Source of the DNA: Bacillota bacterium | GTDB lineage: Bacteria > Bacillota > Clostridia > Peptostreptococcales > Anaerovoracaceae | Direction: 5' to 3' | DNA: 17,528 bases | Assembly (NCBI GenBank): GCA_017386805.1 | Contig: JAFOGM010000045.1 | Span: forward strand, 1 to 17,528 | Shown here: positions 1 to 7,684 of the stretch, in pieces | Numbering within the stretch: position 1 is the stretch's first letter | Layout: each line of letters begins with the position of its first letter | Notes under the pieces: generated by a model | Databases searched by the model: none | Seen by the model: the letters and a program-made list of their open reading frames with translations, nothing else | Told to the model about the DNA's origin: nothing | Position numbers and translations under genes: made by a program

Positions 1-24
1 AATGGGGATTTGTGGGGGAAGCGC

Positions 25-53
25 TTGATGTCCGGGATCGGCAAGAGTATACT
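25..53 (+). promoter_or_regulatory. Sigma-A promoter of the SLH protein gene
   Basis: A -35 element TTGATG (25-30) and a -10 element TATACT (48-53) are separated by 17 bases. The -10 lies about 25 bases before the start codon at 78, so the 5' leader is very short and holds only the SD sequence GGAGGTG. Confidence 0.6.
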
Positions 54-77
54 GAAGATATATTTGGAGGTGACAGT

Positions 78-1781
78 ATGAAACGTATACTATCATTATT
101 ATTGACTATGATTCTGATGCTGGGCGTGATTCCCGTTACGGCCTTTGGAGCAAGTGCAGAGAAGACTGCTGCGGCAGATACCTTGTACGATCTGGGACTG
201 TTCAGCGGAACGGGAACCGATACCAATGGGAAGCCCATTTACGATCTGGATCGTGCACCTACAAGAAATGAAGCGATTACCATGTTGGTGACCTTGCTGG
301 GAAAAAAGGAAGAAGCCATGGCGAAGACCTGGACCACACCGTTTACTGACGTAGCTGCCTGGGCGAAGCCTTTCGTGGGATATGCGTATGCCAATGGATT
401 GACTTCCGGGACATCGAAAACCACCTTTGGTGGAAATGACCCCATCACGGTTTCCCAGTATCTGACCTTTGTACTGAAGGTTCTGGGATATAAAGTGGGA
501 CCGGATTTCCAGTGGAACAAAGCCTGGGAGCTGTCCGATGACATCGGCCTGACCGATGGACGTTATGATGCATCCACAACGGCCTTTACCCGCGGGGATG
601 TGGTGTTGATTTCTGAGAAAGCGCTGTCCACGAAGCTAAAGGGTTCCAATGTGATGCTCATGAGAAAACTGTACAATCTGATGGCTGCGGAAAATTGGGA
701 GAAGGGAGCAAAGAACATCGATGTGAATTCCTTCAACCTTCCGGAGGCCATTGGTAACACCACATTGACTTACGATCAGGCTTACGCTCTGGTGGGACAG
801 GATCCGGAAGTGATCCAGGCTGCGGTAAAAACCGTAGGCGATTTGTGGCAGTACATGGTGGCGGCGAACTTCAGAGACTATGAGCCCGATGTATATACTC
901 CATGGTATGGAGAGAGGGATAATCGCTGGGGCTTTGATGCACCGGGTCATGAGCAGGTATTGCAGAATTATGGATGCTGCTGCGGCGGCTGTGCGAATTT
1001 TGCGTTATTCCTTCTGAAGGAAGATTACGAGGAAATGGGGATCGTCCGCTGGGTCGGCGGCGGAAACCATACCATCAACTATCTGCTGCATGAGGGAAAA
1101 TACTACATCTTTGACGTGACGAATTACTTACCTGGGAAAATGGATCCAGCGGGAACGGTGACCGTGGTGGATCAGCTGGAAGATTATTATGATGTCATGC
1201 CTACGGACGATTATCCCAGAGATGAGATCGCGATTCTGGTAGCCATTCAGGACGTTACTGTAAATCCGCCGTCCGTATTCGGGAAAGATACTGCGGAAAT
1301 GACGTTCCCCAAAGGCTATGAAGAGAAAGTCAAAGTCCTCTATCCGGCGAATAACTATTCGGTGACATTCAAAGATGTGACCATCGACATTCCCATGTGG
1401 AACACCGAGGAACTGGATATTCCGGCCACACATACAAAATACGATACCTATGAGGATATGAAAGAACAGTATAAGAATGAAAAGTTCGATCTGACTATGG
1501 CATTGGTATCAGGTGGATTTGCTATCCAGGAAGACGGCAACTTCCGAAGTCCCATGGGATCGATGAATAATTTTGATGTGGTGACCGAAGCCAGCCTGAT
1601 TTTCGATGGTTACAAGGTGGTTTCGGATTATACCGTTATCAGTACAGATCCGACGATCTTTGAATGTACGAAGCTGCCCAACGGAAAATTACAGATTACA
1701 GGGAAACAGCCGGGAAAAGCAAAAATCATCCTTACTTACAAGGGAAGAACTTCCACGATTGGGCTGGAAATATTTCAATAG
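78..1781 (+). CDS. Secreted SLH-domain protein with transglutaminase-like domain
   Basis: The ATG at 78 is chosen because GGAGGTG lies just upstream and the next residues form a classic signal peptide (MKRILSLLLTMILMLG, predicted cut near AFGASA, about residue 27); an in-frame ATG at 12 would bury it. Mature residues about 33-190 resemble three S-layer-homology repeats (for example PFTDVAAWAKPFVGYAYANG), which anchor proteins to cell-wall polymers. Residues about 255-350 look like a transglutaminase/papain-fold core: Cys in GCCCGGCANF (Cys 310-312 and 315), His331 in GGNHT and Asp346 in YYIFDVTN match the Cys-His-Asp order. The last 60 residues resemble a bacterial Ig-like (Big2) fold. The 567-residue protein probably acts at the cell surface as a protease or cross-linking enzyme; the substrate is unknown. 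It has its own promoter and terminator, so it is monocistronic. Confidence 0.8.
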   Translation: MKRILSLLLTMILMLGVIPVTAFGASAEKTAAADTLYDLGLFSGTGTDTNGKPIYDLDRAPTRNEAITMLVTLLGKKEEAMAKTWTTPFTDVAAWAKPFVGYAYANGLTSGTSKTTFGGNDPITVSQYLTFVLKVLGYKVGPDFQWNKAWELSDDIGLTDGRYDASTTAFTRGDVVLISEKALSTKLKGSNVMLMRKLYNLMAAENWEKGAKNIDVNSFNLPEAIGNTTLTYDQAYALVGQDPEVIQAAVKTVGDLWQYMVAANFRDYEPDVYTPWYGERDNRWGFDAPGHEQVLQNYGCCCGGCANFALFLLKEDYEEMGIVRWVGGGNHTINYLLHEGKYYIFDVTNYLPGKMDPAGTVTVVDQLEDYYDVMPTDDYPRDEIAILVAIQDVTVNPPSVFGKDTAEMTFPKGYEEKVKVLYPANNYSVTFKDVTIDIPMWNTEELDIPATHTKYDTYEDMKEQYKNEKFDLTMALVSGGFAIQEDGNFRSPMGSMNNFDVVTEASLIFDGYKVVSDYTVISTDPTIFECTKLPNGKLQITGKQPGKAKIILTYKGRTSTIGLEIFQ

Positions 1782-1807
1782 AACGAATGGAACTTCGGAT
1801 CTTTGAA

Positions 1808-1838
1808 AACCCGCGCCGCAGGCGCGGGTTGCTTTTTT
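1808..1838 (+). terminator. Rho-independent terminator after the SLH gene
   Basis: A 10-bp perfect stem AACCCGCGCC / GGCGCGGGTT with loop GCA is followed by GCTTTTTT. It begins 27 bases after the stop codon and separates this gene from the phosphatase gene. Confidence 0.93.
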
Positions 1839-1870
1839 GCGCAAAGGGACTTTCGGAATGGGGAAAATTA

Positions 1871-1879
1871 TGGTATTCT
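1871..1879 (+). promoter_or_regulatory. Possible extended -10 promoter of the phosphatase gene
   Basis: TGGTATTCT is an extended -10 (TGn plus TATTCT), but the -35 region 17 bases upstream (TTTCGG) is poor. It lies between the terminator at 1838 and the next gene, where a promoter is needed. If it is used, the transcript has a leader of about 140 bases. Confidence 0.35.
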
Positions 1880-1949
1880 AACTATGTATGTAATTGTTGT
1901 TCTGTACGAAAATGATATCGCAGAAATGTGGGAAGAATAACGTGCAGAG

Positions 1950-2000
1950 AGCGGAGCTGCTCCGCTGGGGTTGGGAAGCGAAGAAGAAAGGGAACTTCGC
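1950..2000 (+). other. Two stem-loops in the phosphatase leader
   Basis: The first is AGCGGAG / CTCCGCT (1950-1956 and 1960-1966, 3-base loop), a perfect 7-bp stem. The second is GCGAAG / CTTCGC (1978-1983 and 1995-2000, 11-base loop). Neither is followed by a T run, so they are not intrinsic terminators. They make the leader upstream of 2027 structured. Function is unknown and no known riboswitch class was recognised. Confidence 0.4.
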
Positions 2001-2026
2001 AAAGGAAACACAAAAAGGGATAAGAT

Positions 2027-3130
2027 ATGGAAAGTTTATTGAACAAAGAGCTGTTGACCACAGCGGTGATCGACAGAATGGATGCCATGGTCCGCGTGAT
2101 GGACGAGGAACGACACATCCTGTATATGAACGAAAAGATGAAGCGAGAGTTTGGGAACTTCTGCGGCCACAACTGCTACGAAATGATTGGACAGTGCGAA
2201 AACTGTGCGCACTGTGTTACGATGCTGGCCAGAGAGACCGGTGATACGGAATCCAAGGAAATGGCCATGGGCGACAAGTGGTATCGATTGATCGCGTCTT
2301 CCGTACAGCTGGAGAATTCCCCCAAGTATTCCGTGGAATTCTTCGTGGACATTACGAAGCAGAAGAAGCTGGAAGAAGCCAACCGTCGTCATTTCGACCG
2401 CATTACGGAGGACATCGAGTTCGCCAAGCAGATCCAGTATAACGCTCTGCCCAGAGACGGCCAGTACTTCGACAGCGTGGACGTGGCTGCCATCTATCGA
2501 CCGGCGGAAAGCCTGGGCGGCGACTTCTTTGACGTGGTGAAAATCGACCAGGACAGAGTTCTGTTCTACGTATCGGACGTTGCCGGTCACGGAGTGCGAT
2601 CTTCTTTACTGACCATTTTCCTGCACCAGGTGGTGCGCGGAATGAAGGACCGCGCTGGCGATCCTCAGGAGCTGGTGGACGGTATTTTACAGGGGATGAA
2701 CGATCTTCATGCCGGTCATGAGTTATATGTGACCATTCTGGCGGGGATCTACAATAAAAGGACCAGAGAACTGACTCTGATCAATGGCGGTCACAACTGT
2801 CTTCCTCTGCTGGAAGATGAAGATGGCCGTTTGGAAGAAGTGGAAGTTTACGGAATGCCCATCTGCAGTTTATTCAGCAGCGCGGAACATGAAACGGTGA
2901 CCATGACGATGCGTCCCGGCCAGCGACTTCTGATCTACACCGACGGAATCACCGAGGCAGCCAATGTTCAGGGCGAGGAATTCGGTCTGGAGGGGATCCT
3001 GCGTATCTGGGACTCCCAGGACATCAAGAGTCCCCAGCGATTGCTGGCAGCCTTACAGGCCCGCGTCGTGGAATTTTCCGGGTTTGCGCCGGAGGATGAC
3101 ATGACTGCCATGCTGGTGGAATTCTTATAG
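2027..3130 (+). CDS. PAS domain-containing SpoIIE/RsbU-type PP2C phosphatase
   Basis: This 367-residue soluble protein joins an N-terminal PAS-like sensor (about residues 15-110) to a short linker helix (about 110-140) and a SpoIIE-family PP2C serine/threonine phosphatase domain (about 150-367). The metal-binding motifs are all present: Asp166 in GGDFFD, Asp184 in SDVAGHGV, GGHN at 254-257, Asp306 in YTDGITEA and Asp357/358 in EDDMT. The PAS part holds five cysteines (46, 50, 57, 60, 63), a pattern that could bind a metal or sense redox. Family members usually dephosphorylate anti-sigma-factor antagonists in partner-switching modules, but no STAS protein or anti-sigma kinase gene lies nearby. 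The rnhA gene starts 9 bases after the stop, so the two are probably cotranscribed. The start is preceded by AAAAGGGA. Confidence 0.88.
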   Translation: MESLLNKELLTTAVIDRMDAMVRVMDEERHILYMNEKMKREFGNFCGHNCYEMIGQCENCAHCVTMLARETGDTESKEMAMGDKWYRLIASSVQLENSPKYSVEFFVDITKQKKLEEANRRHFDRITEDIEFAKQIQYNALPRDGQYFDSVDVAAIYRPAESLGGDFFDVVKIDQDRVLFYVSDVAGHGVRSSLLTIFLHQVVRGMKDRAGDPQELVDGILQGMNDLHAGHELYVTILAGIYNKRTRELTLINGGHNCLPLLEDEDGRLEEVEVYGMPICSLFSSAEHETVTMTMRPGQRLLIYTDGITEAANVQGEEFGLEGILRIWDSQDIKSPQRLLAALQARVVEFSGFAPEDDMTAMLVEFL

Positions 3131-3139
3131 GAGAGCTAT

Positions 3140-3700
3140 ATGACGATCGTTAATTTGTATACGGATGGAGCCTGCTCCGGAAACCAGAACGAGACCAACA
3201 TCGGCGGTTGGGGAGCTGTTCTGGAATATGGTGAGCATAAAAAAGAACTGTACGGCGGAGAGATCAACACCACCAACAACCGCATGGAAATGATGGCTCT
3301 GCTCAGTGCACTGAAGGCCATGAAGAGAGAGGGTCTGGTGATCCACGTGTATTCCGACAGTTCCTATTTGATGGACTGCTTCCGAAAGAAGTGGTATGTG
3401 AACTGGCAGAAAAACGGCTGGAAGACCTCCCAGAAAACCGATGTGGAAAACAAGGATCTGTGGATGGCCCTGCTGGACGAGGTGAAAAAACACCAGGTAT
3501 CCTTCTACCGGGTCAAGGGTCACGTGAATCTGGATCATCCTTCCACCAATGTGGAAGGCCATTTCAAGAAATTTTTGGAGTGGAACGGAAATGACTTTAC
3601 GAAGCAGGATTTCCTGTATGTGACCACCATGAACAACCGTGCCGATAAGCTTGCAAACATTGCAATGGACGAGATTCGGGACAAAAACCAGCTTTTGTAA
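3140..3700 (+). CDS. rnhA: Ribonuclease HI
   Basis: The protein should cleave the RNA strand of RNA-DNA hybrids, acting in the cytoplasm on R-loops and primers. The DEDD metal-binding set of RNase HI is visible: Asp9 in YTDGACSGN, Glu50 in TNNRMEMMA, Asp73 in VYSDSSYL and Asp169 in NNRADKLAN. The active-site-loop His128 lies in VKGHVN, and the substrate-contact motif WYVNWQKNGW is at about 85-94. At 186 residues it is longer than E. coli RNase HI (155) because about 30 residues (about 131-163) are inserted between VKGH and NNRADKLAN. It has an AGGAGA SD and follows the phosphatase gene by 9 bases. A pairing as an operon is inferred; a functional link is not obvious. Confidence 0.93.
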   Translation: MTIVNLYTDGACSGNQNETNIGGWGAVLEYGEHKKELYGGEINTTNNRMEMMALLSALKAMKREGLVIHVYSDSSYLMDCFRKKWYVNWQKNGWKTSQKTDVENKDLWMALLDEVKKHQVSFYRVKGHVNLDHPSTNVEGHFKKFLEWNGNDFTKQDFLYVTTMNNRADKLANIAMDEIRDKNQLL

Positions 3701-3727
3701 AGGTCTCTTAAATCTGCCGTAATACGT

Positions 3728-3764
3728 TTGTAACAATGGTAGTTTATACTATAGAGCATAGTAT
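3728..3764 (+). promoter_or_regulatory. Probable promoter with overlapping 7-bp inverted repeat
   Basis: A weak -35 TTGTAA (3728-3733) and -10 TATAGA (3750-3755) lie 16 bases apart. Overlapping the -10 is a perfect inverted repeat ATACTAT-N5-ATAGTAT (3746-3764), which could be an operator for the genes starting at 3833. The promoter call rests on position and on partial consensus matches. Confidence 0.4.
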
Positions 3765-3832
3765 GGGAGATCATATCGATTTTCTATGCAGAAAATGGAA
3801 ATTGCCAGAATGAGAAGAAAGGAGGAATCACT

Positions 3833-4444
3833 ATGAAACGCTGTAAATTCATTGCTATTATGTTAGTCGTGATGATGATGTTCAGTACCGTGTTTGCGTC
3901 TGCTGCATCTGACCCGGCTGTGACCATTGTCAGCCCTGCCGTGGAAAGCGTAGTGAATTCCGACAGCCTTCTGATTTCGATCAAGATAACCAAGCCTGAA
4001 ACCATCAAGGTATCGGTCTTCGAGGAAAAACAGCTGGTTGGCGAAGAACTGAAGTCCGTGGATGTGAATAACATCGAGACTTTGGAAGCTGCCACCACCG
4101 CTACCTCTTCCAGCGTGTCTGTGGACGGTGCGGTGACAACCACCAGCGTAACTGCTTCCGGCGTGACCACCAAGTTCGTCAGTGAAGAAGTTATGGTTCC
4201 CGAAACCTTCACCTCCACCAATACACTGAGCTTCTACACCAAGCAGCTCAACAACGTAACTCCCGGCCTGTACAAGGTCAAGGTGGACACCATCGATGCG
4301 GAAGGTAAGGCGCTGTACAGTACAGAAAATCTGGTCGTTGTCAAAGGCGTTGCCAGTGAAGCGGAAAAGACCGACCTGTTCGAAACCAACCAGTCCGGTA
4401 TTTCCCAGTTCCTTCAGAACCTTCTGAAGAGCATTTTCGGCTAA
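3833..4444 (+). CDS. Small secreted Ig-like protein of unknown function
   Basis: No family was recognised. The 203-residue product begins with a clear signal peptide (MKRCKFIAIMLVVMMM, likely cut after FASAAS near residue 25). The rest looks like a beta-rich Ig-type segment: VTIVSPAVESVVNSDSLLIS resembles the first strands of a Big-type domain, and TPGLYKVKVDTIDAEGK resembles closing strands. In between lies a Thr/Ser-rich stretch (about 86-113) that may be an extended or surface-exposed loop. The C-terminus ends in a short amphipathic helix (ISQFLQNLLKSIFG). The SD is AAAGGAGG, 7 bases before the ATG. yycH starts 10 bases after the stop, so the product is likely made together with YycH and YycI and acts outside the membrane; a role in envelope sensing is inference only. 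Confidence 0.75.
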   Translation: MKRCKFIAIMLVVMMMFSTVFASAASDPAVTIVSPAVESVVNSDSLLISIKITKPETIKVSVFEEKQLVGEELKSVDVNNIETLEAATTATSSSVSVDGAVTTTSVTASGVTTKFVSEEVMVPETFTSTNTLSFYTKQLNNVTPGLYKVKVDTIDAEGKALYSTENLVVVKGVASEAEKTDLFETNQSGISQFLQNLLKSIFG

Positions 4445-4454
4445 GTGAGGATCT

Positions 4455-5933
4455 ATGAACAAAGTTGCATCGAATCAGCTGCACAGAAGAATTGAAAAGA
4501 TCAAAGACTTTATATTAGTAGTATTGTTTTTCACGACAATACTACTTTTATATTTTTTTTGGGAAAACCAGCCCATGGAGAACTTCCAGTTACCGGATAT
4601 CGTAGGTTCACAGGAGGAATTTGAAACCATTCCTCTGGAAGAGGTCATCGTTCCTGACAACATTTATGCCAGCTCCGGGAACGGGGTCTATGTCAAGGTC
4701 TACAGCGGAAAGCGCGATCTGTGGCAGAGAGGGATCACAGAGATCCGGAAATTCGGCGGAGCCTCCAGCATCTTTGTGGGAGAAATCACCAAGGAACAGT
4801 ATCTGGACGCCATGAGCGGATATACGTCGGTCCAGTTTGACCTGGGATATGAGGTACCGTTCTCCCAATTCTGTGACTACTATAAAATCAGCCGTGGCCA
4901 GAGCTTTGACACAGTGGAAGGCGTATCCACCATTGCATTCTCCAGTGCATCGGCAGAGAGCTTGTTCCTGGTACAGGAGCAGAAGGGGAAGTACTACCGC
5001 TTGGTTGCCGATAAGGAATACACCCAGCTGCGTACCATTGCCGAAGAGATTTCTTCTTCTGCCAATGCTTCCTATTATTCCATTTCCGAAGTGATGGGTG
5101 TGGAAAATACCACCATGATCCCCTGGGAAGCTTCTGTAGGCTATGGAGCTCTTACCTGGGAAACAGAACGCCAGCGTGGAGATGAAGAAGACGTTAAAAA
5201 ACTGGCGCAGTCCTTCTTCGGAGAAAATTTCGACTTCATCCGTCGTATGACAGATACGAAAGGGAACGTCACTTATATGTATGGATACGGTCAGAAGACC
5301 TTCATCACATATGCCGATGGTTCCTTTGAATATAAAGAAGAGCCCAACAATTCCGGCTCCGGCTCTACCACCTTCTACGGTGCTCTGGAAACGGCGCTGG
5401 AATATATCGCCGCTCACGGTTCCTGGAGTACCTTCGACGATCAGCCCATTTCTCTGTTCCTCTCCCGTGCAAAGGCTGTGGAACAGAACAAACAAAAGGG
5501 ATATCGATTTGAATTCGGTCTGATGGCAGGAGATCTTCCCATCTACTATGACCAGGGAGTTCCTCTGGCGGTGGAAGTGATCAACGGCCAGCTGACCTAT
5601 TATCAGAGAAACCTGATCCAGTATGATCTCCCCGAAGTTCGGGACATCAGCGTTCAGACCAATGCCGCCAACGTGATCGCTTCCAATTACAAGGCTATCT
5701 ATCGGCTGATCCATCCGGAAGCTGCGTCTATGGTTCCGAAGGAAGCCTGGTTTGATGAAGTGGTCGTAGGGATCACGGATGTGCGTCTGGGCTATTTCCG
5801 CAGCATCGATAAAACCGATGGGGAAGGAATGCAGACCATGATTCCGGCCTGGATCGTTACGGTAAACAACAATCTGAGGATTTTCTTCGACATCAACAGC
5901 GGCCAGATGTTAGGCAGCCGCACCTTAAATTAA
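4455..5933 (+). CDS. yycH: YycH-like regulatory protein
   Basis: In Bacillus and Staphylococcus, YycH sits in the membrane with a large outer domain and, together with YycI, modulates the WalK histidine kinase that controls cell-wall turnover. This 492-residue protein has the same build: a short basic N-terminus, one membrane segment (about residues 17-36, FILVVLFFTTILLLYFFW) with no signal cleavage site, and a long extracytoplasmic part. Sequence identity to characterised YycH is not obvious by eye, so the call rests strongly on the downstream yycI-walJ-htrA-rlmH order. The start is 10 bases after the small secreted gene and a 23-base gap separates it from yycI, so the three genes form one unit. 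The length is somewhat above the usual 430-450 residues. walR and walK are not found upstream. Confidence 0.7.
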   Translation: MNKVASNQLHRRIEKIKDFILVVLFFTTILLLYFFWENQPMENFQLPDIVGSQEEFETIPLEEVIVPDNIYASSGNGVYVKVYSGKRDLWQRGITEIRKFGGASSIFVGEITKEQYLDAMSGYTSVQFDLGYEVPFSQFCDYYKISRGQSFDTVEGVSTIAFSSASAESLFLVQEQKGKYYRLVADKEYTQLRTIAEEISSSANASYYSISEVMGVENTTMIPWEASVGYGALTWETERQRGDEEDVKKLAQSFFGENFDFIRRMTDTKGNVTYMYGYGQKTFITYADGSFEYKEEPNNSGSGSTTFYGALETALEYIAAHGSWSTFDDQPISLFLSRAKAVEQNKQKGYRFEFGLMAGDLPIYYDQGVPLAVEVINGQLTYYQRNLIQYDLPEVRDISVQTNAANVIASNYKAIYRLIHPEAASMVPKEAWFDEVVVGITDVRLGYFRSIDKTDGEGMQTMIPAWIVTVNNNLRIFFDINSGQMLGSRTLN

Positions 5934-5956
5934 TCAAACAACGCAGGAGGGAACCA

Positions 5957-6703
5957 ATGGATTGGTCCAAAGCGAAAAATATCCTGATCGCAGCACTGCT
6001 GGTCACCAACCTCATCCTGGGGATGGCGATTTATCGCAATGTCAACGGTGGAAGCGGAGCTGAACAGGAAGAACTGAAACAGAATACGATCCTGCTGCTT
6101 TCGTCACAAGGGATCCTGGTGGAGGAAGACCAAATCCCTGAAAAAACGGAGCGTCTTCCGGTCCTGACCGTCCGTTACCGGACGCTCAGCGAGGAATCCA
6201 TCACCTCGGCAATCAACGGGACCCACATCGACCTGGGACTTTCAGCTTCGGCGGAAGAATATTGCCAGGCGGCAGAGAAACTTCTGCGGGGAATGGGCTT
6301 ATACCAGGACTATTTCGTCTGCGAAGGCTGCAGAGAGGAAAGCGGGGACTATGTAGTCAGCTATGGAATGGAATTTGAGGGTCATTACCTGGACAATTCC
6401 AAGCTGGAGGTGATCTTCCGGGATGGAAAGCCTGCGGACCTTTCTTCCAGCTGGGCGGAACCTCTGGAAATGGGTCAGAACCGAAAGCGGGTTCTCCCGG
6501 CCAGTGAGGCTCTGATCCGCTTCATGACAGCACTGGAGCGAGAAACGAAGGAAACACCGGTAACGGTGGAAGAGATCCGTTTGGTGTATTGGCTGGAAGG
6601 GTATACAGAAAATGGCGGAGTCAGTGAAGACACAGCCGTTCCCTACTGGTGCATCGAATACAACGGCGGGAACAGCATTCACATTGCCGCATACGAAGAA
6701 TAA
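5957..6703 (+). CDS. yycI: YycI-like regulatory protein
   Basis: The N-terminus MDWSKAKNILIAALLVTNL is characteristic of YycI: MDWS, then a single membrane segment (about residues 7-26) placing the remaining 220 residues outside. YycI forms a complex with YycH and WalK in the membrane and tunes the WalRK cell-wall response. The SD GGAGGGA precedes the ATG by a normal distance. The protein is 248 residues, close to the family norm. Cysteines at CEGC (about 122-125) are notable in an extracytoplasmic domain. A hairpin and a likely promoter lie between this gene and walJ, so walJ may be transcribed partly on its own. Confidence 0.78.
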   Translation: MDWSKAKNILIAALLVTNLILGMAIYRNVNGGSGAEQEELKQNTILLLSSQGILVEEDQIPEKTERLPVLTVRYRTLSEESITSAINGTHIDLGLSASAEEYCQAAEKLLRGMGLYQDYFVCEGCREESGDYVVSYGMEFEGHYLDNSKLEVIFRDGKPADLSSSWAEPLEMGQNRKRVLPASEALIRFMTALERETKETPVTVEEIRLVYWLEGYTENGGVSEDTAVPYWCIEYNGGNSIHIAAYEE

Positions 6704-6706
6704 CGA

Positions 6707-6751
6707 AATCGTCTGTAACCGGGGGAAGGACTCTCTCTGTCACAGACGATT
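6707..6751 (+). terminator. Hairpin after yycI, possible weak terminator
   Basis: A perfect 10-bp stem AATCGTCTGT (6707-6716) / ACAGACGATT (6742-6751) encloses a 25-base loop and is followed by CTTTCG. The T run is poor, so partial termination or transcript-end protection is more likely than full termination. The right arm overlaps the -35 region of the next promoter. Confidence 0.45.
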
Positions 6752-6766
6752 CTTTCGTGCTATGAT
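6737..6766 (+). promoter_or_regulatory. Promoter for walJ-htrA-rlmH
   Basis: An extended -10 TGCTATGAT (TG at 6758, TATGAT 6761-6766) lies 18 bases from CTGTCA (6737-6742), which matches four of six -35 bases. It is placed 114 bases before the walJ start, in the only sizeable gap of the yyc cluster. Confidence 0.55.
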
Positions 6767-6879
6767 AGTATTAGAAAAATCGCAAAGATTACAACGAACC
6801 GACACACGGTCTTCACAGTTCCTTACAATAATATAAGGGAAGAATGGAAAATAGGGCCGTGGATGAGAATGAGGAAACT

Positions 6880-7671
6880 ATGAAGTTACGATTTTGTTCT
6901 CTGGCCAGTGGAAGCAGTGGAAACAGCTACCTGGTCTGGACGGATACCACTGCCGTAGTGGTGGACGCAGGGATCAGCGGGAAAAAGATCCAGAACGGCC
7001 TGGAAGAGACCGGTACTCAGGAGATCCTTACCGGGTTACTTCTGACCCACGAACACGTGGATCACGTAAAAAGTGTTTCTACACTGGCGAAACGCCTTCC
7101 GCAGATGAAGGTGCATGCCACACAGGGGACCTGGGACAACATGGAACATACCGTTTCGGAAGAACAGAGAAACATCCTCTGCGAAGGGGAAATCCTGACC
7201 ATCGGAGATCTGGAGGTCCGGGTCTTTGCTCTGTCCCATGACGCAGCGCAGCCGGTGGGCTATGCCTTCCGCCATGAGGGAAAGCAGATTGCCATCGTTA
7301 CCGACACGGGCTGCTATTCCGAAGAGATCCTTCGGGAAGCGGAAGAGGCGGATCTTCTGGTCCTGGAAGCCAACCATGACGTGGATATGCTGCGGATCGG
7401 GAAATACCCCTGGTTCTTGAAGCAGCGCGTTCTCAGCGATGTGGGTCATCTGTCCAACGAAGCGGCAGGAAACTGTCTGGTGGAACTGCTGAAGCGACGT
7501 CCCAAGGAACGCCTCGTTTGTCTGGCTCACCTGAGCCGGGAAAATAATTTCCCGGAAATGGCCTATCAAACGGTTAAAAACATTCTGGAAGATGCAGACT
7601 ATTACATAGGAAACGAAGTGCAGCTGATCACACTCCTGCGGGACGGAATCAGCGGTATGTGCGAGTTATAA
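6880..7671 (+). CDS. walJ: WalJ/YycJ metallo-beta-lactamase-fold hydrolase
   Basis: This is a metallo-beta-lactamase-fold metal-dependent hydrolase of the YycJ/WalJ type, thought to link cell division or DNA replication with cell-wall metabolism, possibly through nuclease activity. The family N-terminus MKLRFCSLASGSSGNS fixes the start at 6880; an ATG 36 bases earlier (6844) is in frame but adds residues not seen in the family. Metal ligands are visible as HEHVDH (57-62), His120 in LSHD and Asp142 in VTDTG. The 263-residue length is typical. htrA follows after a short gap (13 bases to the chosen start), giving a walJ-htrA-rlmH unit like that of Bacillus. Confidence 0.93.
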   Translation: MKLRFCSLASGSSGNSYLVWTDTTAVVVDAGISGKKIQNGLEETGTQEILTGLLLTHEHVDHVKSVSTLAKRLPQMKVHATQGTWDNMEHTVSEEQRNILCEGEILTIGDLEVRVFALSHDAAQPVGYAFRHEGKQIAIVTDTGCYSEEILREAEEADLLVLEANHDVDMLRIGKYPWFLKQRVLSDVGHLSNEAAGNCLVELLKRRPKERLVCLAHLSRENNFPEMAYQTVKNILEDADYYIGNEVQLITLLRDGISGMCEL

Positions 7672-7684
7672 GGGGGAAATGCGT

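Noticed and set aside
4608..5714. Long minus-strand reading frame opposite yycH
   Set aside because: It is antisense to a gene with a start signal, membrane segment and conserved neighbours. It has no recognisable domain of its own.
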